The notes under the pieces were generated by a model that was given only the letters and a program-made list of their open reading frames with translations, was not told where the DNA came from and ran no database searches. A DNA stretch of 64,000 bases from Pseudomonas viridiflava (lineage in GTDB: Bacteria > Pseudomonadota > Gammaproteobacteria > Pseudomonadales > Pseudomonadaceae), in assembly GCF_900573885.1 (NCBI RefSeq), contig NZ_UPSE01000161.1, positions 62,001 to 126,000 on the forward strand, written 5' to 3'. The translations under genes were made by a program, and so were the position numbers. The number at the start of each line of letters is the position of its first letter. Position 1 is the stretch's first letter. Positions 8,447-18,419 of the stretch are shown one piece after another.

Positions 8447-11400
8447 ATGGCTACCACCACCCTTGGCGTAAAACTTGATGACGCCACCCGCGAGCGTCTC
8501 AAGCTGGCAGCACAGTCGATCGACCGCACGCCGCACTGGCTGATCAAGCAGGCGATCTTCAATTATCTGGAGCAGGTGGAAGGCGGTCTGACGCCGCCAG
8601 AGCTGTCCGGTGTCGCTGCCGCCCTGGGTGAAGAGCCGCTGGAAGCGCTGACTGAGCAAGGCTTGCAGTGCTTCCTGGATTTTGCCGAAAGCATCTTGCC
8701 GCAGTCGGTGCTGCGCGCTGCCATCACCTCGGCGTATCGCCGTCCTGAGCCCGAAGCGCTGGCCATGTTGCTGGAGCAGGCGCGCTTGCCGAAGGCGCAG
8801 GCCGAGGCCACGAACAAGCTGGCCATGGGCATCGCCGAAAAGCTGCGCAATCAGAAGAGCGCGGGCGGCCGTCAGGGGCTGGTGCAGGGTTTGCTGCAGG
8901 AGTTTTCGCTGTCGTCGCAGGAAGGTGTGGCGCTGATGTGCCTGGCCGAAGCGCTGCTGCGCATTCCGGACAAAGCCACCCGTGACGCGCTGATCCGCGA
9001 CAAGATCAGCAACGGCAACTGGAGCCAGCACCTGGGCAACAGCCCGTCGATGTTCGTCAACGCTGCTTCGTGGGGCTTGCTGATTACCGGCAAGCTGGTG
9101 GCGACGCACAACGAAGCCGGCCTGGCCACTTCGCTGAATCGCCTGATCGGCAAAGGTGGCGAGCCACTGATTCGCAAGGGCGTGGACATGTCCATGCGCT
9201 TGATGGGCGAGCAGTTCGTGACCGGCGAAACCATCGCCGAAGCGCTGGCCAACGCCACCAATATGGAAAGCAAAGGCTTCCGTTATTCCTATGACATGCT
9301 GGGTGAAGCCGCACTCACCGATGCCGATGCCAAGCGCTACCTGGCTTCGTACGAGCAAGCGATTCACGCCATCGGCAAGGCTTCCCACGGCCGTGGCATT
9401 TACGAAGGCCCGGGCATTTCCATCAAACTCTCGGCGCTGCACCCGCGTTACAGCCGCGCACAGTACGAGCGGGTGATGGATGAGCTGTACCCGATTCTGT
9501 TGAGCCTCACGCAACTGGCCAAGCAGTACGACATCGGCCTGAATATCGACGCAGAAGAAGCCGACCGCCTGGAGCTGTCGCTCGACCTGCTGGAGCGCCT
9601 GTGTTTCGACCCGAGCCTGGCCGGCTGGAATGGCATCGGCTTTGTGATTCAGGCGTACCAGAAGCGCTGCCCGTATGTGATCGATTACGTCATCGACCTG
9701 GCCAAGCGCAGCCGCCATCGCCTGATGATTCGCCTGGTGAAAGGCGCTTACTGGGACAGCGAAATCAAGCGCGCCCAGGTCGAAGGTCTGGAAGGCTATC
9801 CGGTGTACACCCGCAAGCCGTACACCGACGTTTCCTACATTGCCTGCGCGCGCAAACTGCTCGCGGTGCCGGAAGCCATTTATCCGCAGTTCGCTACGCA
9901 CAACGCCCATTCGCTGTCGGCCATCTACACCATTGCCGGGCAGAATTATTATCCCGGCCAGTACGAGTTCCAGTGCCTGCACGGCATGGGCGAGCCGTTG
10001 TACGAGCAGGTTGTGGGCAAGGTGGCCGATGGCAAGCTGAACCGACCGTGCCGCATTTACGCACCGGTGGGCAGCCATGAAACCTTGCTGGCGTATCTGG
10101 TTCGCCGCCTGCTGGAAAACGGCGCTAACACCTCGTTTGTAAACCGCATTGCCGACCACAGCATTTCCATTAAAGAGCTGGTGCTCGACCCGGTGGTGCA
10201 GATCGAGCAAATGGCCGCTGCCGAAGGTGGCCTTGGCCTGCCGCATCCGCGCATTGCCTTGCCGCGTGCCCTGTATGGCGAAGCGCGCCTGAACTCCGAG
10301 GGCATCGACCTGGCCAACGAACACCGCTTGGGTTCGTTGTCGTCGGCGCTGTTGAGCAGCACCAACAACCGTTACGTGGCGCTGCCGATGCTGGGCTGCG
10401 ACACCCCGGCGCCAAGTGAAGCCGAAGCGGTGAAAAACCCGTCTGACCATCGCGACACCGTGGGCCATGTCAGCGAAGCCAGCGAAGCGGATATCAAGAG
10501 CGCCATTCTTTGCGCGGTCTCCAGCGGGCAGATCTGGCAAGCCACTACGCCTGACGAGCGCGCCGCTGTGCTGGAACGCGCGGCCGACCAGATGGAAGCC
10601 GAGATGCAGCAGCTGATGGGCTTGCTGGTACGCGAGGCCGGCAAAACCTTCGCCAATGCCATCGCCGAGGTGCGTGAAGCGGTGGATTTCCTGCGTTACT
10701 ACGCCGCTCAGGCGCGCGATTTCTTCAGCAATGACAGCCACCGCCCGCTGGGCCCGGTGGTGTGTATCAGCCCGTGGAACTTCCCGCTGGCGATTTTCTC
10801 CGGTCAGGTGGCCGCCGCTCTGGCTGCCGGTAACACCGTGCTGGCCAAACCGGCCGAACAAACCCCGCTGATCGCCGCACAGGCCGTGCGCATTCTGCTC
10901 GAAGCCGGTGTACCCGGCGGTGCCGTGCAGTTGCTGCCGGGCCGTGGTGAAACCGTGGGCGCACGCCTGATTGCCGATGAGCGCGTGCGTGGCGTGATGT
11001 TCACCGGTTCTACCGAAGTGGCGGGCATCATTCAGCGCAACATTGCCGGGCGCCTCGATGCGCAAGGCCGCACCATTCCGCTGATTGCCGAAACCGGCGG
11101 CCTGAATACCATGATCGTCGACTCCTCTGCGCTCACCGAGCAGGTGGTGGTCGATGTGGTCAGCTCTGCGTTCGACAGCGCCGGCCAGCGCTGCTCGGCC
11201 CTGCGTGTGCTGTGCGTACAGGAAGACGTGGCCGATCGCGTGATCGATATGCTCAAAGGCGCCATGGCCGAATACGCCCTGGGCAACCCGGAGCGACTGA
11301 GCACGGACGTCGGCCCGGTGATCGACGCCGAAGCCAAGGCCGGCATCGAAGCGCATATCGAGAAAATGCGCGAGAAAGGCCGCCAGGTGTTCCAGGCCGC

Positions 11401-12388
11401 CCGCGCCAAGGGCGACGAGATCAAACGCGGCACCTTTGTGATGCCGACGCTGATCGAGCTGGACAGTTTCAGCGAGCTGCAACGTGAAATCTTCGGTCCG
11501 GTGCTGCACGTGGTTCGCTACCAGCGCGCCAACCTGGCCAGCTTGCTGGAGCAGATCAACGCCAGCGGTTATGGCCTGACGCTCGGTGTGCACACGCGCA
11601 TCGACGAGACCATCGCCCAGGTGGTGAACACCGCCAAGGTCGGCAACCTGTATGTGAACCGCAATATCGTCGGCGCCGTGGTCGGCGTGCAGCCGTTTGG
11701 CGGTGAAGGCCTGTCGGGTACCGGCCCGAAAGCCGGCGGCCCGCTGTACATGTACCGCCTGCTCTCCACCCGTCCTCACGACGCCGTGGCCAGGCAGCTC
11801 GGCCAGGCCGCCAGCGCACCGCAGCGCCCGGCCGAACAAAGCAAGGCTACACAGGTATTTGCCGAATGGCTGGCGCAGAAAGAACCGAGCCTGGTTGCCC
11901 TCAACGGGCAATACAGCGAACTGGCGCAAAGCGGCAGCGTGCACGTGTTGCCCGGCCCGACCGGCGAGCGCAACACTTATAGCCTGCTGCCTCGCGAACA
12001 CGTGCTGTGCCTGGCAGAAGACAGTACCGACTTGCTGGTACAACTGGCCGCCGCGCTTGCCGTGGGCAGTCAGGTGATCTGGCAGGAACAGCCGCTGACC
12101 AAGGAGCTGTACAACGGCTTGCCGAACGAGGTGCAGAAACGCATCCGTCTGGTCAGCGACTGGGGCACCAGCGACGCCAGCTTCGACGCCATCCTGCACC
12201 ACGGCGACTCCGACCAGCTGCGCGCCGTATGCGAAGCGGCAGCGCAGCGCAAAGGCGCCATCGTCGGGGTGCATGGGTTGAATAAAGGCGAGACGGATAT
12301 ACCCCTGGAGCGCCTGCTGATCGAGCACGCGCTGAGCATCAACACCGCGGCGGCGGGCGGCAACGCGTCGTTGATGACGATTGGTTAA
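8447..12388 (+). CDS. putA: Trifunctional PutA: repressor, proline dehydrogenase, P5C/glutamate-semialdehyde dehydrogenase
   Basis: 1313 residues, the full length of trifunctional PutA. Residues 1-47 (TTTLGVKLDDATRERL, then TPHWLIKQAIFNYLE) are the ribbon-helix-helix DNA-binding domain. The FAD-dependent proline dehydrogenase barrel spans roughly 260-560, with LMIRLVKGAYWD and YQFATHNAHS-like motifs. The NAD-dependent aldehyde dehydrogenase spans roughly 650-1110, with IAETGG (Glu near 882) and GQRCSA (catalytic Cys near 916). The last 200 residues form the C-terminal domain of long PutAs. It oxidises proline to glutamate at the membrane and represses its own promoter when proline is absent. 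It is monocistronic. Confidence 0.98.
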   Translation: MATTTLGVKLDDATRERLKLAAQSIDRTPHWLIKQAIFNYLEQVEGGLTPPELSGVAAALGEEPLEALTEQGLQCFLDFAESILPQSVLRAAITSAYRRPEPEALAMLLEQARLPKAQAEATNKLAMGIAEKLRNQKSAGGRQGLVQGLLQEFSLSSQEGVALMCLAEALLRIPDKATRDALIRDKISNGNWSQHLGNSPSMFVNAASWGLLITGKLVATHNEAGLATSLNRLIGKGGEPLIRKGVDMSMRLMGEQFVTGETIAEALANATNMESKGFRYSYDMLGEAALTDADAKRYLASYEQAIHAIGKASHGRGIYEGPGISIKLSALHPRYSRAQYERVMDELYPILLSLTQLAKQYDIGLNIDAEEADRLELSLDLLERLCFDPSLAGWNGIGFVIQAYQKRCPYVIDYVIDLAKRSRHRLMIRLVKGAYWDSEIKRAQVEGLEGYPVYTRKPYTDVSYIACARKLLAVPEAIYPQFATHNAHSLSAIYTIAGQNYYPGQYEFQCLHGMGEPLYEQVVGKVADGKLNRPCRIYAPVGSHETLLAYLVRRLLENGANTSFVNRIADHSISIKELVLDPVVQIEQMAAAEGGLGLPHPRIALPRALYGEARLNSEGIDLANEHRLGSLSSALLSSTNNRYVALPMLGCDTPAPSEAEAVKNPSDHRDTVGHVSEASEADIKSAILCAVSSGQIWQATTPDERAAVLERAADQMEAEMQQLMGLLVREAGKTFANAIAEVREAVDFLRYYAAQARDFFSNDSHRPLGPVVCISPWNFPLAIFSGQVAAALAAGNTVLAKPAEQTPLIAAQAVRILLEAGVPGGAVQLLPGRGETVGARLIADERVRGVMFTGSTEVAGIIQRNIAGRLDAQGRTIPLIAETGGLNTMIVDSSALTEQVVVDVVSSAFDSAGQRCSALRVLCVQEDVADRVIDMLKGAMAEYALGNPERLSTDVGPVIDAEAKAGIEAHIEKMREKGRQVFQAARAKGDEIKRGTFVMPTLIELDSFSELQREIFGPVLHVVRYQRANLASLLEQINASGYGLTLGVHTRIDETIAQVVNTAKVGNLYVNRNIVGAVVGVQPFGGEGLSGTGPKAGGPLYMYRLLSTRPHDAVARQLGQAASAPQRPAEQSKATQVFAEWLAQKEPSLVALNGQYSELAQSGSVHVLPGPTGERNTYSLLPREHVLCLAEDSTDLLVQLAAALAVGSQVIWQEQPLTKELYNGLPNEVQKRIRLVSDWGTSDASFDAILHHGDSDQLRAVCEAAAQRKGAIVGVHGLNKGETDIPLERLLIEHALSINTAAAGGNASLMTIG

Positions 12389-12656
12389 GTGAAGAAACGG
12401 GTGGCGACTGAAAGGAAGGCGAAAGCTGCCTTGAGCACAATCCACCCTTGAACCCCGCGGCCTTCGGGCCGCACCCAGGTCTTTGCTCCAAGGGCCTGAC
12501 CCTGACTGAAGCGGCGCTCACCGAGCCGTCGCCAACGTCACGCGCGGCGCATCCATTTGCGAGGGCTACCCGCCCAGCGACGCGCGCTTTCCCTAGAGCA
12601 CTTCGGTGCCCTGCGCCGGCTTATCCAGCCGGTGCGGGATTTTAGGTTTCCCTGCC

Positions 12657-13475
12657 CTACTCGATTTCAAACAAGCCATTGCTGATCGGCCCCACCGTGA
12701 GCCGCTGGCGAATGTCTTCGTCTATGCGCGGGTCATCCGGGCGATACAGCATCACTTGGCGATAGGCGCTGACGCGGTTTATTTCTTCGCCCAGGTACTC
12801 CCACACAACCCGCGTGCAGGCCGGTGTTCGACGGTCGCCGCTGGACACGCCGGTTTTCAGGCCGTTGAGCCGGGTGATGCGGCTTTTGTAGCTGGGAATC
12901 AGGATGGTCTGGCTCATTTCGTTGAGCGTCAGCGACTCGTAGTCGATGAGAAACACACGGTCCTGCAGGTGAAACGCGGCGCCTAAATAGCGGCAGCGCA
13001 CCCAATCTTCGGCCTGCACATTGGCGCTGGCCGAGCGCTCCTGGCGTTCCTGACGCTCGAACAGAAAGGTGCCGCGCTCTTCGCGCAGATGCACCAGCGA
13101 CAGCAGGATCGAACCCGGCACCGACATGCAGTTGGAGTATTCGAAGTAATACCCGCAATAGCGCGACAGGCTGGTGGCATGTTCGCGCAGCGGTTGCAGC
13201 AGGTTGGCCAGCGGATCGTTGACCGGCGTGTTGTGGCTGTCGGCCAGCCGAGCGCCGACCAAGCGGGCGAATTGCTCCGGCGGCAGGCCCAGTTCGTAGT
13301 CTTCAACGCCGAAGAAATCACCAATGCGCTTGCGGTTGTAGCTCGTCGGCTGGCTTTGCCCGCTGAGGTACTTGTTGAACTGCGCGCGGTTGATCGACAG
13401 CAGCCGGCAAACCTCGGCAATAGAGCGGTAGTGGCTGCAGAGCAGTTTCAGATTGGTGCCTAAATTGTCCGACAC
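12657..13475 (-). CDS. HTH (Cro/XRE-like) transcriptional regulator
   Basis: 272 residues from a GTG start with GGAGGG about 8 nt upstream; the longer frame has no such site. The N-terminal segment SIAEVCRLLSINRAQFNKYL followed by GQSQPTS is a lambda-repressor-like helix-turn-helix at about residues 20-60. The remaining ~200 residues (for example YCGYYFEYSN, RCRYLGAAFHLQDRVFLIDY) form a domain I do not recognise, probably ligand sensing. It is divergent from the alanine/sodium symporter with a 231-bp gap, so it is a plausible regulator of that transporter. Confidence 0.8.
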   Translation of the reverse strand: MSDNLGTNLKLLCSHYRSIAEVCRLLSINRAQFNKYLSGQSQPTSYNRKRIGDFFGVEDYELGLPPEQFARLVGARLADSHNTPVNDPLANLLQPLREHATSLSRYCGYYFEYSNCMSVPGSILLSLVHLREERGTFLFERQERQERSASANVQAEDWVRCRYLGAAFHLQDRVFLIDYESLTLNEMSQTILIPSYKSRITRLNGLKTGVSSGDRRTPACTRVVWEYLGEEINRVSAYRQVMLYRPDDPRIDEDIRQRLTVGPISNGLFEIE

Positions 13476-13706
13476 AACGCCGCCCTCCGGTGATGCGAGC
13501 GGCGCGATTGTAGCATCAACTCGCATCACATCGAATCGACCCGCGAAATTGCCTACACACCGGGCAGAAGCCAACCATGCGCGACACGTTTTTTGCTGCC
13601 CGCTTATTCAGAAACGTGTGTCTTTTCGCTGCACCTTTTTCCACTGCGCAGGGTTGCCCACAACCCGCCGCTGCATTCGAACAATAAGAGTCGAGGAAAC
13701 CTCCCC

Positions 13707-15155
13707 ATGCTTGAAATGCTCAATGACTTCCTGTCCGGCAAGCTGCTGATCGTACTGATCGTCGGCCTGGGCAGTTACTTCACCATTCGCTCGCGCTTCG
13801 TTCAGTTCCGCCATTTCGGCCACATGTTCAGCGTGTTCAAGCAGTCGTTGCGAAGCAGCGGCGGTCAACTCAGCTCCTTCCAGGCCCTGATGCTCAGCCT
13901 TGCCGGCCGTGTGGGCGCAGGCAATATCGCCGGTGTCGGCATCGCCGTGACCCTTGGCGGCCCTGGCGCGGTGTTCTGGATGTGGGTCACCGCACTGGTG
14001 GGCATGTCCAGCAGCTTCTTCGAATGCTCCCTGGCGCAGCTGTACAAGCGCTCCGACGGTGACGGCCTGTATCGCGGCGGCCCGGCTTATTACATTCAAC
14101 ACGGCCTCAAGCTGCGCTGGATGGCCATGGTGTTTGCCGTGTTGCTGCTGGTGACGTACGGCTTCGCCTTCAACGGCCTGCAATCGTTCACCGTGACCCA
14201 TTCGCTGCAAAACGCCTTCGGCTTCCCGGTGCAATACACCGGTATCGGTCTGGCGGTGTTGCTGGGCCTGGTGTTCATCGGCGGTATCAAGCGCATCGCC
14301 TCGGTGTCCGACCTGCTGGTGCCGGTGAAAACCCTCGCCTACATCGGTGTGACCCTGTACGTGATCTTCACCCAGATCGACCTCGTGCCCGGCATGTTGG
14401 TCACCATCGTGAAAAGCGCCTTTGGCCTGGAACCGGCATTCGCCGGCCTGCTGGGCAGCGCGATCGTGATGGGCGTGAAACGCGGCGTGTTCGCCAACGA
14501 AGCCGGCCTGGGCAGTGCGCCCAACGTCGCCGCAGTTGCCAGCGTTGAGCACCCGGTTGCCCAAGGCGTGGTACAGGCGTTCAGCGTGTTCCTCGACACC
14601 TTCGTGATCTGCACCTGTACCGCCCTGCTGATTCTGCTTTCCGGTTTCTACACCCCGGGCTTTGAAGGCGACGGCATTGTACTGACGCAGAATTCTCTGG
14701 CCGCTGTGGTTGGTGACTGGGGCCGTATTTTCGTCAGCGTGGCCCTGAGCCTGTTCGTGTTCACCTGCATCCTCTACAACTACTACCTCGGCGAAAACGC
14801 CCTGCAGTTCCTGCTTGGCAAAAGCCGTGCGGCCTTGCTGACCTACCGAGGCCTGGTGCTGGCGCTGATCTGCTGGGGCTCGATGCAGAACCTCACCACC
14901 GTATTCGCCTTTGCCGACATCACCATGACCTGCCTGGCCTTCGTCAACCTGATCGCCCTGGCGATGTTGATCAAGGTCGGCCTGCGGGTGATGCGCGACT
15001 ACGACGAGCAGCGCAAAGCCGGCATCGCCACCCCGGTGTTCGACGCCCGTAAATTCGCTGACCTGGACCTGGACCGCGACGCCTGGCCGACCACGCCACA
15101 GGCCGCTGCGAGCAGCGAAGCCGTTGACGGACACCTGGCTGCCAACCACCGTTAA
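13707..15155 (+). CDS. Alanine (glycine):cation symporter, AGCS family
   Basis: 482 residues from the ATG preceded by a GAGGAA site. Around eleven hydrophobic helices are seen. The family signature lies near residues 70-90 (SLAGRVGAGNIAGVGIAVTLGGPGAVFWMW), with ANEAGLGSAPNVAA in the middle. AGCS proteins import alanine or glycine with sodium across the inner membrane. The neighbouring genes are for proline catabolism and asparaginase, so this part of the chromosome is amino-acid utilisation. A hairpin terminator follows within 60 bp, so it is a single-gene unit. Confidence 0.93.
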   Translation: MLEMLNDFLSGKLLIVLIVGLGSYFTIRSRFVQFRHFGHMFSVFKQSLRSSGGQLSSFQALMLSLAGRVGAGNIAGVGIAVTLGGPGAVFWMWVTALVGMSSSFFECSLAQLYKRSDGDGLYRGGPAYYIQHGLKLRWMAMVFAVLLLVTYGFAFNGLQSFTVTHSLQNAFGFPVQYTGIGLAVLLGLVFIGGIKRIASVSDLLVPVKTLAYIGVTLYVIFTQIDLVPGMLVTIVKSAFGLEPAFAGLLGSAIVMGVKRGVFANEAGLGSAPNVAAVASVEHPVAQGVVQAFSVFLDTFVICTCTALLILLSGFYTPGFEGDGIVLTQNSLAAVVGDWGRIFVSVALSLFVFTCILYNYYLGENALQFLLGKSRAALLTYRGLVLALICWGSMQNLTTVFAFADITMTCLAFVNLIALAMLIKVGLRVMRDYDEQRKAGIATPVFDARKFADLDLDRDAWPTTPQAAASSEAVDGHLAANHR

Positions 15156-15176
15156 TTTGCTGTAACGGTTTAACCC

Positions 15177-15213
15177 AATGCCGCGCCCGTGAAAGCTGGC
15201 GCGGCATTCTTGT
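15177..15213 (+). terminator. Rho-independent-like terminator after the AGCS symporter
   Basis: A ten-base stem AATGCCGCGC / GCGCGGCATT (15177-15186 with 15199-15208) with a 12-nt loop, followed by a short T-rich CTTGT stretch. Confidence 0.75.
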
Positions 15214-15240
15214 CTCCGGGATTCTTTACCCCCGACATCC

Positions 15241-15274
15241 CGTAGGTTGTGGTTGAGCGAAGCGAAGCCCAACA
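15241..15274 (+). repeat. Dispersed GTAGGTTGnGG...GAAGCCCAAC repeat, copy 2
   Basis: Starts GTAGGTTGTGG and ends GAAGCGAAGCCCAAC. It lies 40 bp before the asparaginase start. Same family as 6542, 27252 and 46921. Confidence 0.75.
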
Positions 15275-15313
15275 TGACCACCGACACCTCTGATAACAAC
15301 AAAGGAATCCGGC

Positions 15314-16294
15314 ATGAAGCTTTTCGTGCTCTATACCGGCGGCACCATCGGCATGCTGCAAACCGCTCAAGGGCTGGCCCCGGCCAGTGGCTTCGAGGCG
15401 CGCATGAGCGAACACCTGCGCACCCTGTCGCCGCGCGCGGACATCGACTGGCAGTTCCACGAACTGCTGCCGCTGCTCGACAGCGCCAACATGAGCCAGG
15501 CCAACTGGCTGGCGATGCGCGACGTGATCGTCGAGGCCGTCAGCGGCGGCGGTTTCGATGGCGTGCTGGTGCTGCATGGCACCGACACCCTGGCTTACAG
15601 CGCCGCTGCACTGAGCTTTCTGCTGCTGGGCCTGAGCGTGCCGGTGGTGCTCACCGGTTCCATGTTGCCGGCCGGTGCCGAGGGCAGCGACGCCTGGGGC
15701 AATCTGCTCGGCGCCATGCAGGCGCTGCAGGCTGGCGCCCAACCCGGCGTGCACCTGTACTTCAACGGCAAGCTGATGCACGGCGCACGGGTGAGCAAAC
15801 TGCGCAGCGAGGCGTTCGACGCCTTCACCGAGCAGCCCCGCCACCGCGCCGGCGAACGGGCCGGGGCGCTTCCGGCTCTGCTGGGTTATGACGTGAAGCG
15901 CACGCCGGTGAATATCGCCGTGCTGCCGCTGTACCCCGGCGTGCTCGCCAGCCATGCCGAAGCCTTGCTCGCTACCGGCGCGCAGGCGCTGTTGCTGGAG
16001 TGCTACGGCGTCGGCACCGGCCCTTCGGACAACGCCGAACTGCTGGCTGTGCTGAAGGCTGCACATGATCGTGGCGTGGTGCTGGCGGCGATCAGTCAGT
16101 GTCCGCAGGGGCATGTGGAGTTTGGTGTGTATGCAGCGGGGAGCGCGTTGGTCAGCACCGGGCTGATATCGGCCGGTGGCATGACGCGGGAGGCGGCGCT
16201 GGGCAAGTTGTTTGGGTTGCTTGGGGCTGGGTTGGAGCAAGGGGATGTGGAGCGGTGGTTTGGGTTGGATTTGTGTGGGGAGCGGGTTTCTTAA
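15314..16294 (+). CDS. ansA: L-asparaginase (cytoplasmic type)
   Basis: 326 residues, no signal peptide. The first catalytic motif YTGGTIG places Thr at residue 11, and the second, HGTDT, is at residues 88-92, the two signatures of the asparaginase family. LTGSMLPAG and ECYGVGTGP follow as in type I enzymes. It hydrolyses asparagine to aspartate and ammonia. The absence of a signal peptide fits a cytoplasmic enzyme rather than the periplasmic high-affinity type. The ATG has AAAGGAATCC upstream. The gene runs directly into REP DNA. Confidence 0.93.
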   Translation: MKLFVLYTGGTIGMLQTAQGLAPASGFEARMSEHLRTLSPRADIDWQFHELLPLLDSANMSQANWLAMRDVIVEAVSGGGFDGVLVLHGTDTLAYSAAALSFLLLGLSVPVVLTGSMLPAGAEGSDAWGNLLGAMQALQAGAQPGVHLYFNGKLMHGARVSKLRSEAFDAFTEQPRHRAGERAGALPALLGYDVKRTPVNIAVLPLYPGVLASHAEALLATGAQALLLECYGVGTGPSDNAELLAVLKAAHDRGVVLAAISQCPQGHVEFGVYAAGSALVSTGLISAGGMTREAALGKLFGLLGAGLEQGDVERWFGLDLCGERVS

Positions 16295-16323
16295 AACTGC
16301 TGCACCGACAATCGCTCCAACAC

Positions 16324-16520
16324 CGTCATCCGCCCCTCCATCGTCATTCCCGCGAAAGCGGGAATCCAGTGGTCCGGCAATCCGGTGCGGTGATTGTTCA
16401 GACAGCTCCGTTCTCCTGCTCGATTCTGGATTCCCGCCTGCGCGGGAATGACGGAGTAAAACCCTGAAAGGCTGGATTCCGAATCGTCGGACCGCCGCCT
16501 GCGCGGGAATGACGGAGTTA
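16324..16520. repeat. Cluster of REP-like inverted repeats
   Basis: Three blocks of the type GTCATTCCCGCGNNNGCGGG or its complement: 16336-16371, 16425-16455 and 16465-16515. They form imperfect palindromes. The last carries the same TCGTCGGACCGCCGCCTGCG segment as the 140-bp array at 6131-6540. They fill the gap between convergent asparaginase and pycB. Confidence 0.85.
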
Positions 16521-16544
16521 AATTCCGAGTCCCCGCCCCCCCAC

Positions 16545-16571
16545 AAAAAAGGGGAGCCCTGCGGCTCCCCC
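16545..16571 (-). terminator. Intrinsic terminator of pycAB
   Basis: On the minus strand the stem GGGGAGCC / GGCTCCCC (16570-16563 with 16558-16551) with a CGCAG-like loop is followed by TTTTTT (16550-16545). Confidence 0.9.
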
Positions 16572-16596
16572 AATGGGACGTGCTCTTTCTAGCCGA

Positions 16597-18408
16597 TCAA
16601 GCCTCGATCTCTACCAACACCTCACCCGGATTCACGCGGTCGCCCTTGACCACGTGAATGGCTTTAACGGTACCGGCAATCGGCGCCTGCACTTCGGTTT
16701 CCATTTTCATCGCTTCGGTGATCAGCACGGCCTGGCCGGCTTTGACCACGTCGCCTTCTTTCACCAGTACATCAACGATGTTGCCCGGCATGGTGGTGCT
16801 GACATCGCCCGGGGCGCTGGCGTTTTTGCGTTTGCTGCCACCACCACCGCCGACGAAGTCGTTGAGCGGTTCGAACACCACTTCTTCCGGCATGCCGTCG
16901 ATGGACAGGTAGAAGTGGCGCTTGCCGTCGGTTTTCACGCCGACGCCGGTGATGTCTACGCGGTAGCTCTCGCCGTGCACGTCGATGACAAATTCGGTCG
17001 GCACGCCTTCACCGCCCACGCTGGCGACGCTGCCGGCTTCGGGAATCGGCAGCAGCACTTCTGGAGTGAGGGTGCCGGCGGCGCGTTCTTCGAGGAATTT
17101 ACGGCCGATGTCGGGGAACATGGCGTAGGTCAGCACGTCTTCAGCCGACTTGGCCACCGCGCCAATTTCCGCGCGTAGTTTGTCCATCTCCGGCTTGAGC
17201 AGGTCGGCCGGGCGTACGTCGATCAGCTCTTCGTTGCCGATGGCCTGGCGGCGCAGTTTCTCGTCGACCTGGCCGGGCGCCTTGCCGTAGCCGCCTTGCA
17301 GGTAGAGCTTCACTTCGTTGGTGATGGTTTTGTAGCGCTCGCCGGCCAGCACGTTGAAGAACGCCTGGGTGCCGACGATCTGCGAGGTCGGGGTAACCAG
17401 CGGCGGGTAGCCGAGGTCTTTGCGCACGCGCGGAATCTCGGCCAGCACTTCGTTCATGCGATTCAGCGCGCCCTGCTCTTTGAGCTGGTTGGCCAGGTTG
17501 GAGATCATGCCGCCGGGCACCTGGTTGACCTGCACGCGGGTGTCCACGGCGGTGAATTCGCTTTCGAACTGGTGGTACTTCTTGCGCACGGCATAGAAGT
17601 ACAAACCGATTTCCTGCAGCAGTTCCAAGTTCAGGCCGGTGTCGTATTCGCTGCCTTTAAGGGCGGCGACCATCGACTCGGTGCCCGGGTGGCTGGTGCC
17701 CCAGGCGAAGCTGGAGATGGCGGTGTCGATGTGGTCGGCGCCGTTTTCAATGGCTTTGAGTTGGCACATGGCAGCCAGGCCGGCGGTATCGTGGGAATGG
17801 ATAAATACGGGCAGCGATTGCTCGGCTTTCAGCGCTTTGACTAACTCGCCGGTGGCGTAGGGCGTGAGCAGGCCGGCCATGTCTTTGATCGCCACCGAGT
17901 CGCAGCCCATGGCTTCCATCTGTTTGGCCTGGGCCACGAACGCCTCGATGGTGTGCACCGGGCTGGTGGTGTAGGCGATGGTGCCTTGGGCGTGTTTGCC
18001 CGCCGCCTTCACCGCTTCAATTGCCACCCGCAGGTTTCGCACGTCGTTCATGGCGTCGAAGATGCGGAACACGTCGATGCCGTTAACCGCCGCCTTGGCC
18101 ACGAACGCCTTGACCACGTCGTCGCTGTAATGGCGATAGCCAAGCAAGTTCTGGCCGCGCAGGAGCATTTGCAGGCGGGTGTTGGGCAAGGCGGCGCGCA
18201 GTTGGCGCAGGCGCTCCCACGGGTCTTCTTTCAGAAAGCGCACGCAGGCGTCGAACGTGGCGCCGCCCCAGACTTCCAGCGACCAGTAGCCGACTTTGTC
18301 GAGCTTGTCGCAGATGGGCAGCATGTCTTCGGTGCGCATGCGGGTGGCCAGCAGCGACTGGTGGGCGTCACGCAGGATGGTGTCGGTTACATGGATTTTC
18401 TTGGACAT
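16597..18408 (-). CDS. pycB: Pyruvate carboxylase subunit B (carboxyltransferase plus biotin carrier; OadA-like)
   Basis: 603 residues from the ATG with GAGGAA upstream. The carboxyltransferase barrel opens VTDTILRDAHQSLLATRM, with the metal-binding Asp and pyruvate-site residues of the DTxLRDxHQS motif. The C-terminus is a biotinyl domain with EAMKME, the biotin Lys at about residue 568. The protein transfers carboxyl from biotin to pyruvate, making oxaloacetate for anaplerosis. It is often annotated as oxaloacetate decarboxylase alpha, but the pairing with a biotin carboxylase gene 11 bp upstream, without membrane subunits, indicates the two-subunit pyruvate carboxylase (PA5435/PA5436 arrangement). 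Confidence 0.95.
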   Translation of the reverse strand: MSKKIHVTDTILRDAHQSLLATRMRTEDMLPICDKLDKVGYWSLEVWGGATFDACVRFLKEDPWERLRQLRAALPNTRLQMLLRGQNLLGYRHYSDDVVKAFVAKAAVNGIDVFRIFDAMNDVRNLRVAIEAVKAAGKHAQGTIAYTTSPVHTIEAFVAQAKQMEAMGCDSVAIKDMAGLLTPYATGELVKALKAEQSLPVFIHSHDTAGLAAMCQLKAIENGADHIDTAISSFAWGTSHPGTESMVAALKGSEYDTGLNLELLQEIGLYFYAVRKKYHQFESEFTAVDTRVQVNQVPGGMISNLANQLKEQGALNRMNEVLAEIPRVRKDLGYPPLVTPTSQIVGTQAFFNVLAGERYKTITNEVKLYLQGGYGKAPGQVDEKLRRQAIGNEELIDVRPADLLKPEMDKLRAEIGAVAKSAEDVLTYAMFPDIGRKFLEERAAGTLTPEVLLPIPEAGSVASVGGEGVPTEFVIDVHGESYRVDITGVGVKTDGKRHFYLSIDGMPEEVVFEPLNDFVGGGGGSKRKNASAPGDVSTTMPGNIVDVLVKEGDVVKAGQAVLITEAMKMETEVQAPIAGTVKAIHVVKGDRVNPGEVLVEIEA

Positions 18409-18419
18409 AAATGTGTTCC

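Noticed and set aside
8357..12445. A 1362-codon open frame antisense to putA
   Set aside because: Shadow frame caused by strong GC bias at third codon positions; composition is implausible and the sense strand is an intact PutA.
16597..18408. Oxaloacetate decarboxylase (sodium pump) alpha subunit
   Set aside because: No beta or gamma membrane subunits nearby; paired with a biotin carboxylase gene and pycR, so pyruvate carboxylase is the better reading.
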